In this document: piece by piece, positions 57,106 to 64,000 of the stretch
Layout of the letters: each line of letters starts with the position of its first letter
Numbering within the stretch: the stretch's first letter is position 1
Assembly (NCBI GenBank): GCA_031276295.1
Contig: JAISNI010000052.1
Span: 1-64,000 of the forward strand
DNA: 64,000 bases
Direction: 5' to 3'
Source: Treponema sp.
GTDB lineage: Bacteria; Spirochaetota; Spirochaetia; Treponematales; Breznakiellaceae
Notes under the pieces: generated by a model
What the model was told of the DNA's origin: nothing
The model's database searches: none
Seen by the model: only the letters and a program-made list of their open reading frames with translations
Translations under genes and position numbers: made by a program

Positions 57106-57188
57106 GGTTTAAGTATAGACGGCTTTACAGGGGACTGCAAATAAAAAAGGAGGGTAAAACAATACGGCAACAAATGAAGATATAGCGG

Positions 57189-57232
57189 AACGCAACAAAC
57201 TGCCAAAGCAGCCTCGATAATCGGGGCTGCTA
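57189..57232. repeat. Intergenic repeat, copy C (partial)
   Basis: AACGCAACAAACTGCC (57189-57204) is the reverse complement of the left end of copies A and B. GCAGCC and GGCTGC around CGATAATCGG (57209-57230) form a hairpin like that at the end of copy A. It overlaps the last bases of the PSP1 gene. Confidence 0.55.
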
Positions 57233-58192
57233 ACCTACCACTTCCTTCCGGGCCGATTCGGAAATTCGCCAGCGGTTGTCCACCTTTTCAAAACAGGCGG
57301 AGGGTATCTGGATCATACGGCCGTCTTCGGATGCCATGCGTATCTTCCCCATTACTACGTTGACTTCCACTACTCTCCAGGCCGTATTGTCGTAAAGTAT
57401 CTTGCAGCCTTCCTGCGGAATAATACGGCGCTGTTCATTGTAGAAATTAAATTCATACGCAAGGCAGCACAACAGGCGTCCGCAGGGGCCGGATATCTTC
57501 ATGGAATTAAGGGATAGGTTCTGATCCTTTGCCATTTTAATTGAAACGGGTTTGAGCTTATCCGATATTGTATGGCAACAGTATCCGCGGCCGCAGACAC
57601 CCAACCCTCCCACAACACGGGATTCATCCCTGACGCCTATCTGCCGCAGTTCTATCCGTGTCTTAAAGATGCTCACGAGGTCCTTAACCAGGTCACGGAA
57701 GTCTACACGGCTTTCTGCGGTAAAGAAAAAGAGAACCTTTGGTTCATCAAGCAGGTAATGAACCGATACCAGTTTCATATCAAGTTTATGAAGGGCAATC
57801 TTCTCTTTACAGATATTGAAGGCTTCCTTTTCCTGCTCGTGATTATATCTGGCTTTATCCAGGTCTTCAGGGCCTGCAAGCCGATCTATACGGGCAATCT
57901 CCGAAGGCAACGCGGGCGCGGCGGCGTTACGTTCAATACGGCTGATAATCTGGGCCAGATCGCGGCCATAACGGGTAGGTACCAGTACCATGCTCTTCGG
58001 ACTTAAAGGTTCCCCGTGAAAGGCCGCAAAGAATGTCTCGTGCGAGTAAAAAAGTCTAAGCCGATAGACCGGCGTATCGGGAGCAAGAGATTCAAGACCT
58101 TCACCAACAATAATGGTGGTTCCCCCCATGTCGGCTTCTGCCGGGTTATCCTCCAACGAAGAAATATCTTCCATCTCATCTGAATCGTTCAT
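57230..58192 (-). CDS. PSP1-domain protein (YaaT-like)
   Basis: 320 aa. The PSP1 C-terminal conserved region is marked by VHYLLDEPKVLFFFTAESRVDFRDLVKDLVS, RIELRQIGVRDESRVVGGLGVCGRGYCCHT and ISGPCGRLLCCLAYEF, with the two C-x4-CC cysteine clusters. YaaT of Bacillus takes part in an RNA-decay/regulatory complex with YlbF and YmcA. In spirochetes the role is unknown. An acidic N-terminal tail (residues 1-25) is specific to this protein or its clade. It stands alone between malQ and the STAS-like gene. Confidence 0.88.
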   Translation of the reverse strand: MNDSDEMEDISSLEDNPAEADMGGTTIIVGEGLESLAPDTPVYRLRLFYSHETFFAAFHGEPLSPKSMVLVPTRYGRDLAQIISRIERNAAAPALPSEIARIDRLAGPEDLDKARYNHEQEKEAFNICKEKIALHKLDMKLVSVHYLLDEPKVLFFFTAESRVDFRDLVKDLVSIFKTRIELRQIGVRDESRVVGGLGVCGRGYCCHTISDKLKPVSIKMAKDQNLSLNSMKISGPCGRLLCCLAYEFNFYNEQRRIIPQEGCKILYDNTAWRVVEVNVVMGKIRMASEDGRMIQIPSACFEKVDNRWRISESARKEVVG

Positions 58193-58342
58193 GTGTTTCC
58201 TCTAAGGTTCCGGCTGTTTACGACGGTTTGACTGGGCGGATAAACATTTGCGCAGCAAACGCGGGACCAAATCGCCGTTAGGCGGCGGCGCGTAAACAGT
58301 CCGCGGCAGCAAAACTGCCGGGTTATGCGCAGTACGCCCTTT

Positions 58343-58609
58343 TTATATGAGCACAGTTCTTAATGACGCACTGACCGATGGATTATCTGTATTTATATAC
58401 TTTATTTTGTTATTAAATTCTGCTCTTATTCCTGTTATAAATTCATCCAGCCAAGATGGAGTCATTACTTTTATGTCATCAAAATCCAGAATTATTTCTT
58501 CCGATGGCGTAATGTCCTTAAATATATATGCCTTTACCATTAAAAAGGCTTCCCGTCCGGTGGGCCGATTAAGAAGATTTTCTCCAAAATTATCTATTTT
58601 TATATTCAT
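58343..58609 (-). CDS. STAS-like DUF4325 domain protein
   Basis: 88 aa. The pattern ILDFDDIKVMTPSWLDEFITGI followed by NPSVSASLRTVLI is the DUF4325 signature, a short STAS-like fold. Such proteins are often partners of GHKL-type ATPases in anti-sigma-like switches. No ATPase partner is adjacent here, so it is an orphan or a remnant. It is visibly A+T-rich compared with neighbours, which hints at transfer. Confidence 0.7.
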   Translation of the reverse strand: MNIKIDNFGENLLNRPTGREAFLMVKAYIFKDITPSEEIILDFDDIKVMTPSWLDEFITGIRAEFNNKIKYINTDNPSVSASLRTVLI

Positions 58610-58690
58610 ATTTCTGTATCCTATAGTATATATTATATCATTCTTTAGTTTTTATCAAGTACCCGCGTTGCCTCATCGAAAATGTAACCC

Positions 58691-59124
58691 AAAAGCCCCG
58701 ATGCCTCATTTTGAACATATAATCACGGAGACTATCTGATAGCAACAACTCGGAGGTCAAAATGGGGTTAACCATAACGAAAAAAAAGCCGTTACCAGGC
58801 AGATCCGTTCCCCCTACCCAAGCACAACGGAAAGAAAAATCAGACATCCTGAACGAATTTATCCAGATCACCGGTTACAACCGGAAGGGCAAAAAAATCT
58901 ATACCGATAAGGTCATCGCATCCTGGCCTGCCTTCGCCATCACCCCGGCTGTCAGGGAGAAACTCATGGTCGTACCTCACCGGCGCGGAAATTCCCCGGC
59001 TTTATCCACCTTTAGTCAGTTTGCGGTAAATACATATAGGGGATGGGCTTCAACGGTCGCGTAATACCGCATCCCCCGAAGCATCACGGTATCAATGTAC
59101 CTTGCGGTGTGCATCGGGGCTTTT
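58691..59124. mobile_element. Decayed insertion sequence with terminal inverted repeats
   Basis: AAAAGCCCCGATGC (58691-58704) and GCATCGGGGCTTTT (59111-59124) are perfect 14-bp inverted repeats around a 100-codon transposase-like fragment. Just outside, similarity between the two ends continues weakly. At 434 bp it is far shorter than an active element, so it is an internally deleted, non-autonomous copy. It lies directly beside tRNA-Val. Confidence 0.65.
58762..59064 (+). pseudogene. Transposase/integrase relic inside the decayed IS
   Basis: The 100-aa frame has a good ribosome site (CGGAGGTCAAA) and begins like an integrase-core transposase: RKEKSDILNEFIQITGYNRK resembles the N-terminal helix-turn-helix region. 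It then jumps to a segment ending ITPAVREKLMVVPHRRGNSP, with no DDE catalytic core. The central part has evidently been deleted with the frame retained. Whether the peptide is still made or useful (for example as a repressor) is unknown. Confidence 0.55.
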
Positions 59125-59185
59125 CGTGTGGCACAGCTTCCGGTATTCGGTCAGACAATTCTTTGCTATACAAGCACATACGTTT

Positions 59186-59259
59186 TGGGCGCTGGGGGAT
59201 TCGAACCTCCGACTTCCACGGTGTAAACGTGGCGCTCTAACCAGCTGAGTTAAGCGCCC
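59186..59259 (-). tRNA. tRNA-Val (TAC)
   Basis: 74 nt on the minus strand. The acceptor GGGCGCT pairs with AGCGCCC plus A73. The D-arm includes CTCAGCTGGTTAGAG. The anticodon stem CCACG/CGTGG encloses loop TTTACAC with anticodon TAC, and the T-arm contains GGTTCGAATCC. CCA is not encoded. Confidence 0.93.
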
Positions 59260-59291
59260 ATACAGGCTTCTGAATGAACCTGTATTCTCTT

Positions 59292-59321
59292 ACCATAGCA
59301 AATAACGGGCTTTTACGTCAA
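59292..59321 (-). promoter_or_regulatory. Promoter of tRNA-Val
   Basis: On the minus strand TTGACG (59316-59321), 18 bp and TATGGT (59292-59297) give a start near 59285. It is back to back with the Rrf2 promoter at 59329. Confidence 0.55.
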
Positions 59322-59328
59322 TACACCC

Positions 59329-59369
59329 TTGAATAAAATTTTTTTATATCCTATAATTTTAATAGGATA
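59329..59369 (+). promoter_or_regulatory. Rrf2 operon promoter with the -10 box inside an inverted-repeat operator
   Basis: TTGAAT (59329-59334), 17 bp and TATAAT (59352-59357) form the promoter. TATCCTAT-AATTTTA-ATAGGATA (59347-59369) is a perfect 8-bp inverted repeat that covers the -10 box. A bound regulator would block polymerase, and the adjacent Rrf2 proteins are the natural candidates, so autorepression is likely. Confidence 0.7.
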
Positions 59370-59411
59370 AATCATCTAATCAATTTATAGGAAATAGGGT
59401 AAGAAGAAAGT

Positions 59412-59843
59412 ATGAGAATTTCCACCAAGGGCCGTTATTCCCTGGAGGCCTTACTTTATATGGCCTTGCTTCCCCATGATCAGTATTCCAGTACCCGTTC
59501 CATTGCAGAGAATACAGGTATTTCCGACGGATACCTCGAACAGCTTTTTATCCCCCTGCGCAGGGCGGGGATAGTGCATGGGATACGGGGTCCGCAAGGC
59601 GGCTATATACCGGGCAGAAGTCTGGACAAGATCACCGTAGGGGAAATACTCAGATCGGTGGAAGGCGCGCTGGAGCCGGTAGACTGTGTAAATACCAAGT
59701 TCTGTCCCATAAAGGAAAGCTGCATGTCCCTGCACACTTGGGAGGAGCTTTACCGTGAAATCAATGATTGCGTGGATTCTATTACCCTTCAGGATCTGGT
59801 TGAAGCCTACGAATCTATGGATAAAGAGGAGTATGCAATATGA
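59412..59843 (+). CDS. IscR-like Rrf2-family regulator with a putative Fe-S site
   Basis: 143 aa. An N-terminal winged helix (MRISTKGRYSLEALLYMAL, ISDGYLEQLFIPLRRAGIVHGIRGPQGGY) is followed by Cys92, Cys98 and Cys104 in CVNTKFCPIKESC. This C-x5-C-x5-C spacing matches the cluster-binding cysteines of E. coli IscR. It probably senses iron-sulfur, oxidative or nitrosative state and represses its own promoter. AAGAAAGT precedes the ATG. The end overlaps a second Rrf2 gene by 4 bases. Confidence 0.88.
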   Translation: MRISTKGRYSLEALLYMALLPHDQYSSTRSIAENTGISDGYLEQLFIPLRRAGIVHGIRGPQGGYIPGRSLDKITVGEILRSVEGALEPVDCVNTKFCPIKESCMSLHTWEELYREINDCVDSITLQDLVEAYESMDKEEYAI

Positions 59844-60274
59844 AGATATCAACCCGGGGACGTTACGGTGTGCGCCTCCTTATAGACCTTGCAGAGCATA
59901 CCGGGGAAGACCATGTATCCCTTGCCAGCGCGGCGGAACGTCAGCATATATCCATACGTTACCTGGAGCAGGTGGCGGTGATACTCCGCCGTTCCGGTTT
60001 TATCCGTTCGGTCAAAGGCGCATCCGGCGGTTACGCTCTTGCCCGCGCCCCTCAGGACATCATTATAGGCGATGCCTTGAGGGTTCTTGAAGGCGATATG
60101 TTCGTGATCGATCCTCCCTGGCCCGGTAACGACGAAACCTCTCTCCAGCGGTGTATCAGGCTTACCGTTTTTAACCGGCTTAATGAACGTATCGCCTCGG
60201 TCATAGACAGGAAAACCCTCGCATCACTTATCGGGACGGTTGATCCCAACGAATCGTATATGTACTTTATTTAA
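59840..60274 (+). CDS. Second Rrf2-family regulator, without the cluster cysteines
   Basis: 144 aa. Same winged-helix start (MKISTRGRYGVRLLIDLAEH, ISIRYLEQVAVILRRSGFIRSVKGASGGYALAR), but only one cysteine in the whole protein, so no Fe-S cluster can be bound in the IscR way. It may sense a small molecule or a partner, like CymR, or form heterodimers with the first Rrf2 protein. Expression is coupled to it by the ATGA overlap. Confidence 0.85.
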   Translation: MKISTRGRYGVRLLIDLAEHTGEDHVSLASAAERQHISIRYLEQVAVILRRSGFIRSVKGASGGYALARAPQDIIIGDALRVLEGDMFVIDPPWPGNDETSLQRCIRLTVFNRLNERIASVIDRKTLASLIGTVDPNESYMYFI

Positions 60275-60281
60275 CTATGCC

Positions 60282-60302
60282 GAGCAGTTTGTTGTGCTTC
60301 AT
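60282..60302. repeat. Intergenic repeat, copy D (short)
   Basis: GAGCAGTTTGTTGTGCTTC is a variant of the left end of copies A and B, found just after the second Rrf2 gene. No right end is seen nearby. Confidence 0.45.
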
Positions 60303-60322
60303 CACAGAATCTGCGGGACGCG

Positions 60323-61708
60323 CTATAAAGGTTCGCTTATCAGCTTTCCACTTGATTTTTCCAGCCGTATCCGTACTTTTTTGAGGGGCTCCGAAACAAA
60401 AAGCGCAACCTGGCATATCTCGATGAGGGTGCCGGGGGCGATTTCCCCCAGAACTTCCACCACGGCATCCTGGTTTACGTCTATACGGCCCATAAGCTCC
60501 GCTACCTTGGCGCTTGCCTTCTGCCGTTCATCCTCAAGACGGTGCAGCAGTTCTTCAAGTTTTGCCCGTTTTTCCTGAATAAGTTCGGACCGTTCCAAAA
60601 CCTCATGGATGCCGGCAATTTTTATTGCAAGGATGCGCATCATGCTGTTGTTCTTTTGCTTTTCCTGCTGGGCCGTAAAGTCTATACCGCAGTGTATATG
60701 GGTTCTTTTACCCGATTTTTTGCCTATGCCGCCGGCCTTCAGTCCCTGTACCGCGTAGATATCCCCCCCAAGGATGCGTCCTTTTTCCCCAACGTCAAGG
60801 CGCTCCATAGTAAAAACATTGGAATTGATTATGAGCGTATCCACCGAGATGCTCTTGCGGGCCGCCACATGGCAGTTTTCGATAAACTTGGTTTTCAGGC
60901 ATCCGCCTACTTTTACCAGGGCAGGCCCCCTGCCTATAATACCGCCTCCTACAATAAGGTCCTCTTTGGTAACCACATCGGTAACATCAAAAGTCTGCTT
61001 TATGGTAACCGAACCGCCCGAGTATATTTTGAAGCCGTCCGACACCGGCCCGTCAATGAAGACATTACCGGGAAAGATGATGTTCCCCGTAGAATAGCCC
61101 ACCGCCCCCTTGATAACCAGGGAGTCCTGCACGTCAAGGACATTTCCATTTACCGCAAGCTGGCCGTTAATATTTGAAAGTATAAGCCGTTCCTCAATAT
61201 GCGTATTGGCACCCGGCTGCACACCTTCGGGACGCTTTATACCGTAGGGAATCTCCTCGCCGTGGACGTTCTTACCGGTCTTGCCCTCTTTGCGGTAACG
61301 AAATTTTGCCAATGCCTGACCCTTTTTTACAATTACAAAAGGCGAATAGGTGTGGTAGTCAATATTACCATTCTTCACATTGGGCGGCGGCGGCATCTTT
61401 AAATGAGGATTCATCTGGTAGTATTCGCTTACCTCCTCAACCGGCAGATCGCCTTTGGCAATCAGCACATCCCTAAACTGCTTGCCCTCCAAATTACATT
61501 GCATAGCGGTATCCTGGATTATATCCATCCGAATACCGTAAACAATATTAAATTTTTCCAGTACCAAGCTGATATACGTAGGACTAATATGCTTACCGTT
61601 GCCAATAGGCGGCGTAAAATCCGCCCAGACTTCAATATCTTTTTCAGAAAAGGCAATACTTATGGTTCCGTCGTTCTTATCTTCCTGAAATACCGTCTGT
61701 TTTTCCAT
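60323..61708 (-). CDS. FapA family (DUF342) polymer-forming protein
   Basis: 461 aa from the ATG at 61708 (AGAAGGATT upstream); a longer frame adds a poor N-terminus. N-terminal DUF342 domain (YISLVLEKFNIVYGI, VLIAKGDLPVEEVSEYY, FRYRKEGKTGKNVHGEEIPY), then right-handed beta-helix repeats (SLVIKGAVGYSTGNIIFPGNVFIDGPVSDGF, INSNVFTMERLDVGEKGRILGGDIYAV), and a C-terminal coiled coil (LEELLHRLEDERQKASAKVAELMGRIDV). FapA proteins form filaments or flagellar-associated polymers in other bacteria; in spirochetes the role is unclear. It stands alone, convergent to the Rrf2 pair. Confidence 0.85.
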   Translation of the reverse strand: MEKQTVFQEDKNDGTISIAFSEKDIEVWADFTPPIGNGKHISPTYISLVLEKFNIVYGIRMDIIQDTAMQCNLEGKQFRDVLIAKGDLPVEEVSEYYQMNPHLKMPPPPNVKNGNIDYHTYSPFVIVKKGQALAKFRYRKEGKTGKNVHGEEIPYGIKRPEGVQPGANTHIEERLILSNINGQLAVNGNVLDVQDSLVIKGAVGYSTGNIIFPGNVFIDGPVSDGFKIYSGGSVTIKQTFDVTDVVTKEDLIVGGGIIGRGPALVKVGGCLKTKFIENCHVAARKSISVDTLIINSNVFTMERLDVGEKGRILGGDIYAVQGLKAGGIGKKSGKRTHIHCGIDFTAQQEKQKNNSMMRILAIKIAGIHEVLERSELIQEKRAKLEELLHRLEDERQKASAKVAELMGRIDVNQDAVVEVLGEIAPGTLIEICQVALFVSEPLKKVRIRLEKSSGKLISEPL

Positions 61709-61894
61709 TAAATCCTTCTCTTTATATAATATCGGAAAAATAGCCATTAAAAGCAATCCTTCTCCATAACAGATATGATCTCCATAAGATGCTTTTTCTT
61801 TATTTTCCCTGTTCTGTTGTTTTGAGGAAAAGAATAAGAGGATTAAACATGAAAATGATATGTAGAGGGTACTTGACAGGAATGACAAATTTGT

Positions 61895-61910
61895 GTTAGT
61901 TTATACTAAC
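61895..61910 (+). promoter_or_regulatory. Operator-like inverted repeat over the -10 box of the ABC operon
   Basis: GTTAGT-TTAT-ACTAAC is a perfect inverted repeat that contains TATACT (61902-61907). Its size and place suit a TetR-type repressor site. TTGACA occurs at 61873, but 23 bp from TATACT, too far for a standard promoter. The regulator is not in the window. Confidence 0.5.
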
Positions 61911-61930
61911 TAAATTTAAGGAATAATACT

Positions 61931-62344
61931 ATGAAAGAACGTTTGTTTACGGGAATTCCCTTCGTTTTGGCTGGTTTGCTTATCGCTTTTGGACCGATCA
62001 CCATTTTTCCGGTCTGCGCGATCACGCACGATATGATCATGAAATGCCATTGGACGGCCCGTGCGGAACACGGCGTTGGCCTGGTAATCGCCGCGTTGGG
62101 GCTTTTAACGGTTTTGGTGAAACTTCCGGCGTTCCGCCTGGGGCTTTCGGCGGCGGTCATTCTGAGCGCCGTTACCGCGTTGCTGCTTCCTACCGTGTTG
62201 ATTGGCGTATGTTCCAGCCATAACATGGCCTGCCGGATATTGACCCTTCCCGCGCTGACCGTCATATCTACCCTGACAATAATCGGCGCGGCAGTAAACT
62301 CAGGTTTACTTGTAAAAAAAATCAAGAAAGGAGAGACGGAATGA
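61931..62344 (+). CDS. DUF4418 membrane protein
   Basis: 137 aa with four hydrophobic segments (about 5-30, 45-65, 70-90, 105-130). Conserved small features include FPVCAITHDMIMKCHWTARAEHGVG and GVCSSHNMACRI, with cysteines and histidines that could bind a metal. DUF4418 proteins are usually encoded beside an FtsX-type permease and an ABC ATPase, as here. Their function is unknown. AAGGAATAATACT precedes the ATG, and the end overlaps the permease by 4 bases. Confidence 0.8.
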   Translation: MKERLFTGIPFVLAGLLIAFGPITIFPVCAITHDMIMKCHWTARAEHGVGLVIAALGLLTVLVKLPAFRLGLSAAVILSAVTALLLPTVLIGVCSSHNMACRILTLPALTVISTLTIIGAAVNSGLLVKKIKKGETE

Positions 62345-63552
62345 ACCGGAAGCCGTTATCGACGGGTGCTTTATCGCTCAAAAACCTAAAAAACAAAAGA
62401 GAGCGAACCCTTTACCTGGCGGCGGTTGTGTCGATACTGGCCTTTATCCTGTTTGGCGGCGCGATTCTAGCGGCAAGCCTTCAGACCGGAATGGAAAGTA
62501 TGAACAAACGCCTTGGGGCCGATATATTGGTTGTTCCTGACGGATATGCGGCAAAGGCGCGGGCGGTACTGTTGCGGGGAGAGCCGAACTATTTCTATTT
62601 TGATAAAGCGGTTGCCGAAAAAGTCTCGCAGACAGACGGCGTGGCCTGCGCTTCGCCGCAATTCTTTCTCAGCTCGCTTTCGGAGGCTTGTTGCGACAGC
62701 CAGGTACAGTTAATTGGTTTTGACCCCGAAACTGATTTTGTCATCCAGCCGTGGATTGCCGAAAGTTCCCAAAAAAAGATTGGGGACGGCGAAATTGTGA
62801 TAGGCAGCGCGATCAACGCGCGTTCCAACAATACCGTGCGGCTTTTGGGGCATGAATACCCTGTGGCGGCGAGACTTTCACCTTCCGCGACAGGGTTTGA
62901 TACTTCAATCTTTATGAATATGAATACCATGCAATTTACCGTATATCTCATGCAGGAAAAGGGTTACAACCTGCTCTCGGATCAACAGAACCCGGATGCC
63001 ATATCTTCAGTATTGGTTCGGCTGCAACCCGGCGCAAGCACCAATTCAACCGCTTTCAGTCTGCGAAAGGCAATTCCGGGGGTTGAAGTTGTTACTACCG
63101 ACCGGATAATGGAAAACATAACCGGAACTATAACCAAGCTCATTTCTTCCGTGCTTTTTTTTGCCCTGTTGTTTTGGATTTTAGCGGCGGCAATTCTTCA
63201 GGCGGTATTTTCGGGCATTATGAATGAACGGAAAAAAGAATTCGCCGTTCTGCGTATTCTCGGGGCAAGCCGGAAAAAGCTCATTGCACTCGTTCTCTCC
63301 GAATCGTTGGTAGTGAGCGTTGCCGGGGGCCTTGCCGGAACCGTACTTGCCGCGATTGTCGTATTTCCGTTTTCCAGCTATATTGGACACCGCCTAAATT
63401 TGCCGTATCTGTTTCCAAACGCCGCTTCTCTGCTGATTGCGCTTTTTTCAAACCTTGCCCTGTCTTTTATCATAGGGCCTTTGGCTTCATTCCGTTCCGC
63501 GCTGAAAATCAGCAGGGCGGAAACCTGGTACACCATGCGCGAGGGGGAATAA
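62341..63552 (+). CDS. FtsX/MacB-like ABC transporter permease
   Basis: 403 aa. One N-terminal helix (LYLAAVVSILAFILFGGAILAASLQ), a large extracytoplasmic domain (about 45-260), then three C-terminal helices (LISSVLFFALLFWILAAAILQAVFS, LVLSESLVVSVAGGLAGTVLAAIVV, LLIALFSNLALSFIIGPLASF) with the NERKKEFAVLRILGASRKKL coupling region. This is the FtsX/MacB topology used by exporters and mechanotransmission complexes. The extracytoplasmic domain begins ADILVVPDGYAAKARAVLL, as in hemin/macrolide-type exporters. It works with the ATPase at 63554. Confidence 0.88.
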   Translation: MNRKPLSTGALSLKNLKNKRERTLYLAAVVSILAFILFGGAILAASLQTGMESMNKRLGADILVVPDGYAAKARAVLLRGEPNYFYFDKAVAEKVSQTDGVACASPQFFLSSLSEACCDSQVQLIGFDPETDFVIQPWIAESSQKKIGDGEIVIGSAINARSNNTVRLLGHEYPVAARLSPSATGFDTSIFMNMNTMQFTVYLMQEKGYNLLSDQQNPDAISSVLVRLQPGASTNSTAFSLRKAIPGVEVVTTDRIMENITGTITKLISSVLFFALLFWILAAAILQAVFSGIMNERKKEFAVLRILGASRKKLIALVLSESLVVSVAGGLAGTVLAAIVVFPFSSYIGHRLNLPYLFPNAASLLIALFSNLALSFIIGPLASFRSALKISRAETWYTMREGE

Positions 63553-63553
63553 T

Positions 63554-64000
63554 ATGGCGGAACAAAAACTTTTGGAAATAAATGAGCTTACAAAAGAATA
63601 TGTCCGTAATACGGTTACGTTTTCCGCCGTAAAAAATGTGAATCTTTCCGTCAAGCGCGGGGAATTTATCAGCATAATCGGGCGTTCGGGAAGCGGGAAA
63701 AGCACGCTTCTCAATATGACAGCGGGACTTTTACGGCCCAGCTCCGGCTTCATCAACTTTGAGGGTGTGGATATAGCTTTCTTTAATGATGAGGAGGCTT
63801 CGCATTTTAGAAATACAAAAATTGGGTTTATTCCGCAGGGCAGAAGCCTGCTATCGCATCTTACGGTATTGGAAAACATTACGCTGCCCTGTTACCTGGC
63901 GGTGCAAAAAAACAACGCTGAGGATATTACGGCAAAAGCCTTGTCATTCATGGAAGAAACTGGCATCACTCATCTTGCGGCGTCCCTTCCAAAAGAGCTT
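63554..64000 (+). CDS. ABC transporter ATP-binding protein (partial, cut by window edge)
   Basis: The first 149 codons are in the window. Walker A is GRSGSGKSTLLNMTAGLL, the Q-loop is FIPQGRSLLSHLTVLENI, and ASLPKEL at the edge is about to lead into the signature motif. The LolD/MacB subfamily is indicated by GEFISIIGRSGSGKSTLL and the pattern around TVLENITLPCYLAV. It energises the FtsX-like permease encoded immediately before. The window ends before the Walker B region. Confidence 0.9.
   Translation, partial: MAEQKLLEINELTKEYVRNTVTFSAVKNVNLSVKRGEFISIIGRSGSGKSTLLNMTAGLLRPSSGFINFEGVDIAFFNDEEASHFRNTKIGFIPQGRSLLSHLTVLENITLPCYLAVQKNNAEDITAKALSFMEETGITHLAASLPKEL

Noticed and set aside
1..64000. 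CRISPR array
   Set aside because: No regularly spaced direct repeats of 25-40 bp and no cas genes are visible; the short repeats found are dispersed singly.

Overview
The window is a chromosomal segment of a spirochete, most likely a Treponema of the termite-gut type. This is inferred from the gene set: lipoprotein and TRAP-binding signal peptides of treponemal style, PSP1 and FapA (DUF342) proteins, CheX/CheY, a cyclophilin-FKBP fusion, and a TvpA-like lectin-fold protein. No 16S gene is present, so the genus is an inference. Base composition is near balanced, and one block (about 20.7-24.5 kb) looks more A+T-rich than its neighbours.

Region by region: 0-6 kb holds a coding fragment running off the left edge, an 18-C tract beside a promoter, a lipoprotein, a small membrane protein plus GNAT enzyme, an NAD-dependent epimerase, a ROK protein without the usual zinc cysteines, and an aldo-keto reductase with ferredoxin cysteines behind a MerR-type promoter. 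6.4-10.6 kb is a TRAP transporter operon (dctQ-dctM-dctP), an IS1182-type transposase relic and a sugar isomerase. 10.6-24.6 kb is an unusual accessory island. A six-gene plus-strand operon encodes an NrdG-like radical SAM enzyme, a coiled-coil protein, a CbxX-type AAA+ protein with a C-terminal trypsin-like protease, an Hsp70-like ATPase, a second coiled-coil protein and a zinc-ribbon/coiled-coil/FGE-sulfatase-fold protein. It converges on a three-gene minus-strand operon (zinc-ribbon/LRR protein, radical SAM/coiled-coil protein, Hsp70). The last 13 putatively variable codons of the FGE-fold protein are all NNC or NNT, the footprint expected of a diversity-generating retroelement (DGR) target. 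It is followed at once by an 88-nt, highly structured sequence. I consider this the best candidate for an undescribed system: a hypervariable sensor coupled to AAA+/protease/Hsp70/radical-SAM partners.

24.8-28.7 kb holds a lone, ferredoxin-less IorA overlapping a Uma2-family gene, and a sodium/solute symporter. 28.9-33.9 kb has tRNA-Met and a CheY-CheX-[Amt/CheA-like kinase fusion]-adenylate cyclase operon, which appears to join ammonium sensing to phosphorelay and cAMP signalling. 34-49.8 kb is mostly housekeeping: an antiporter/EIIA fusion, rsmG, tex, dnaE, a cyclophilin-FKBP fusion, an unknown spirochetal protein, recR, ebfC, dnaX and the SRP RNA. 50-55.5 kb has a degenerate AAA+ protein and a response regulator/kinase/PilZ/TPR operon. 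55.5-64 kb holds malQ, PSP1, a STAS-like protein, a decayed IS, tRNA-Val, two tandem Rrf2 regulators with a self-overlapping operator, fapA, and a DUF4418/FtsX/ATPase ABC export operon cut by the right edge.

Several short intergenic repeats, some with hairpins or terminal inverted repeats, recur across the window. Promoter calls come from reading hexamers and spacing by eye. Family assignments come from recognised motifs, not searches.
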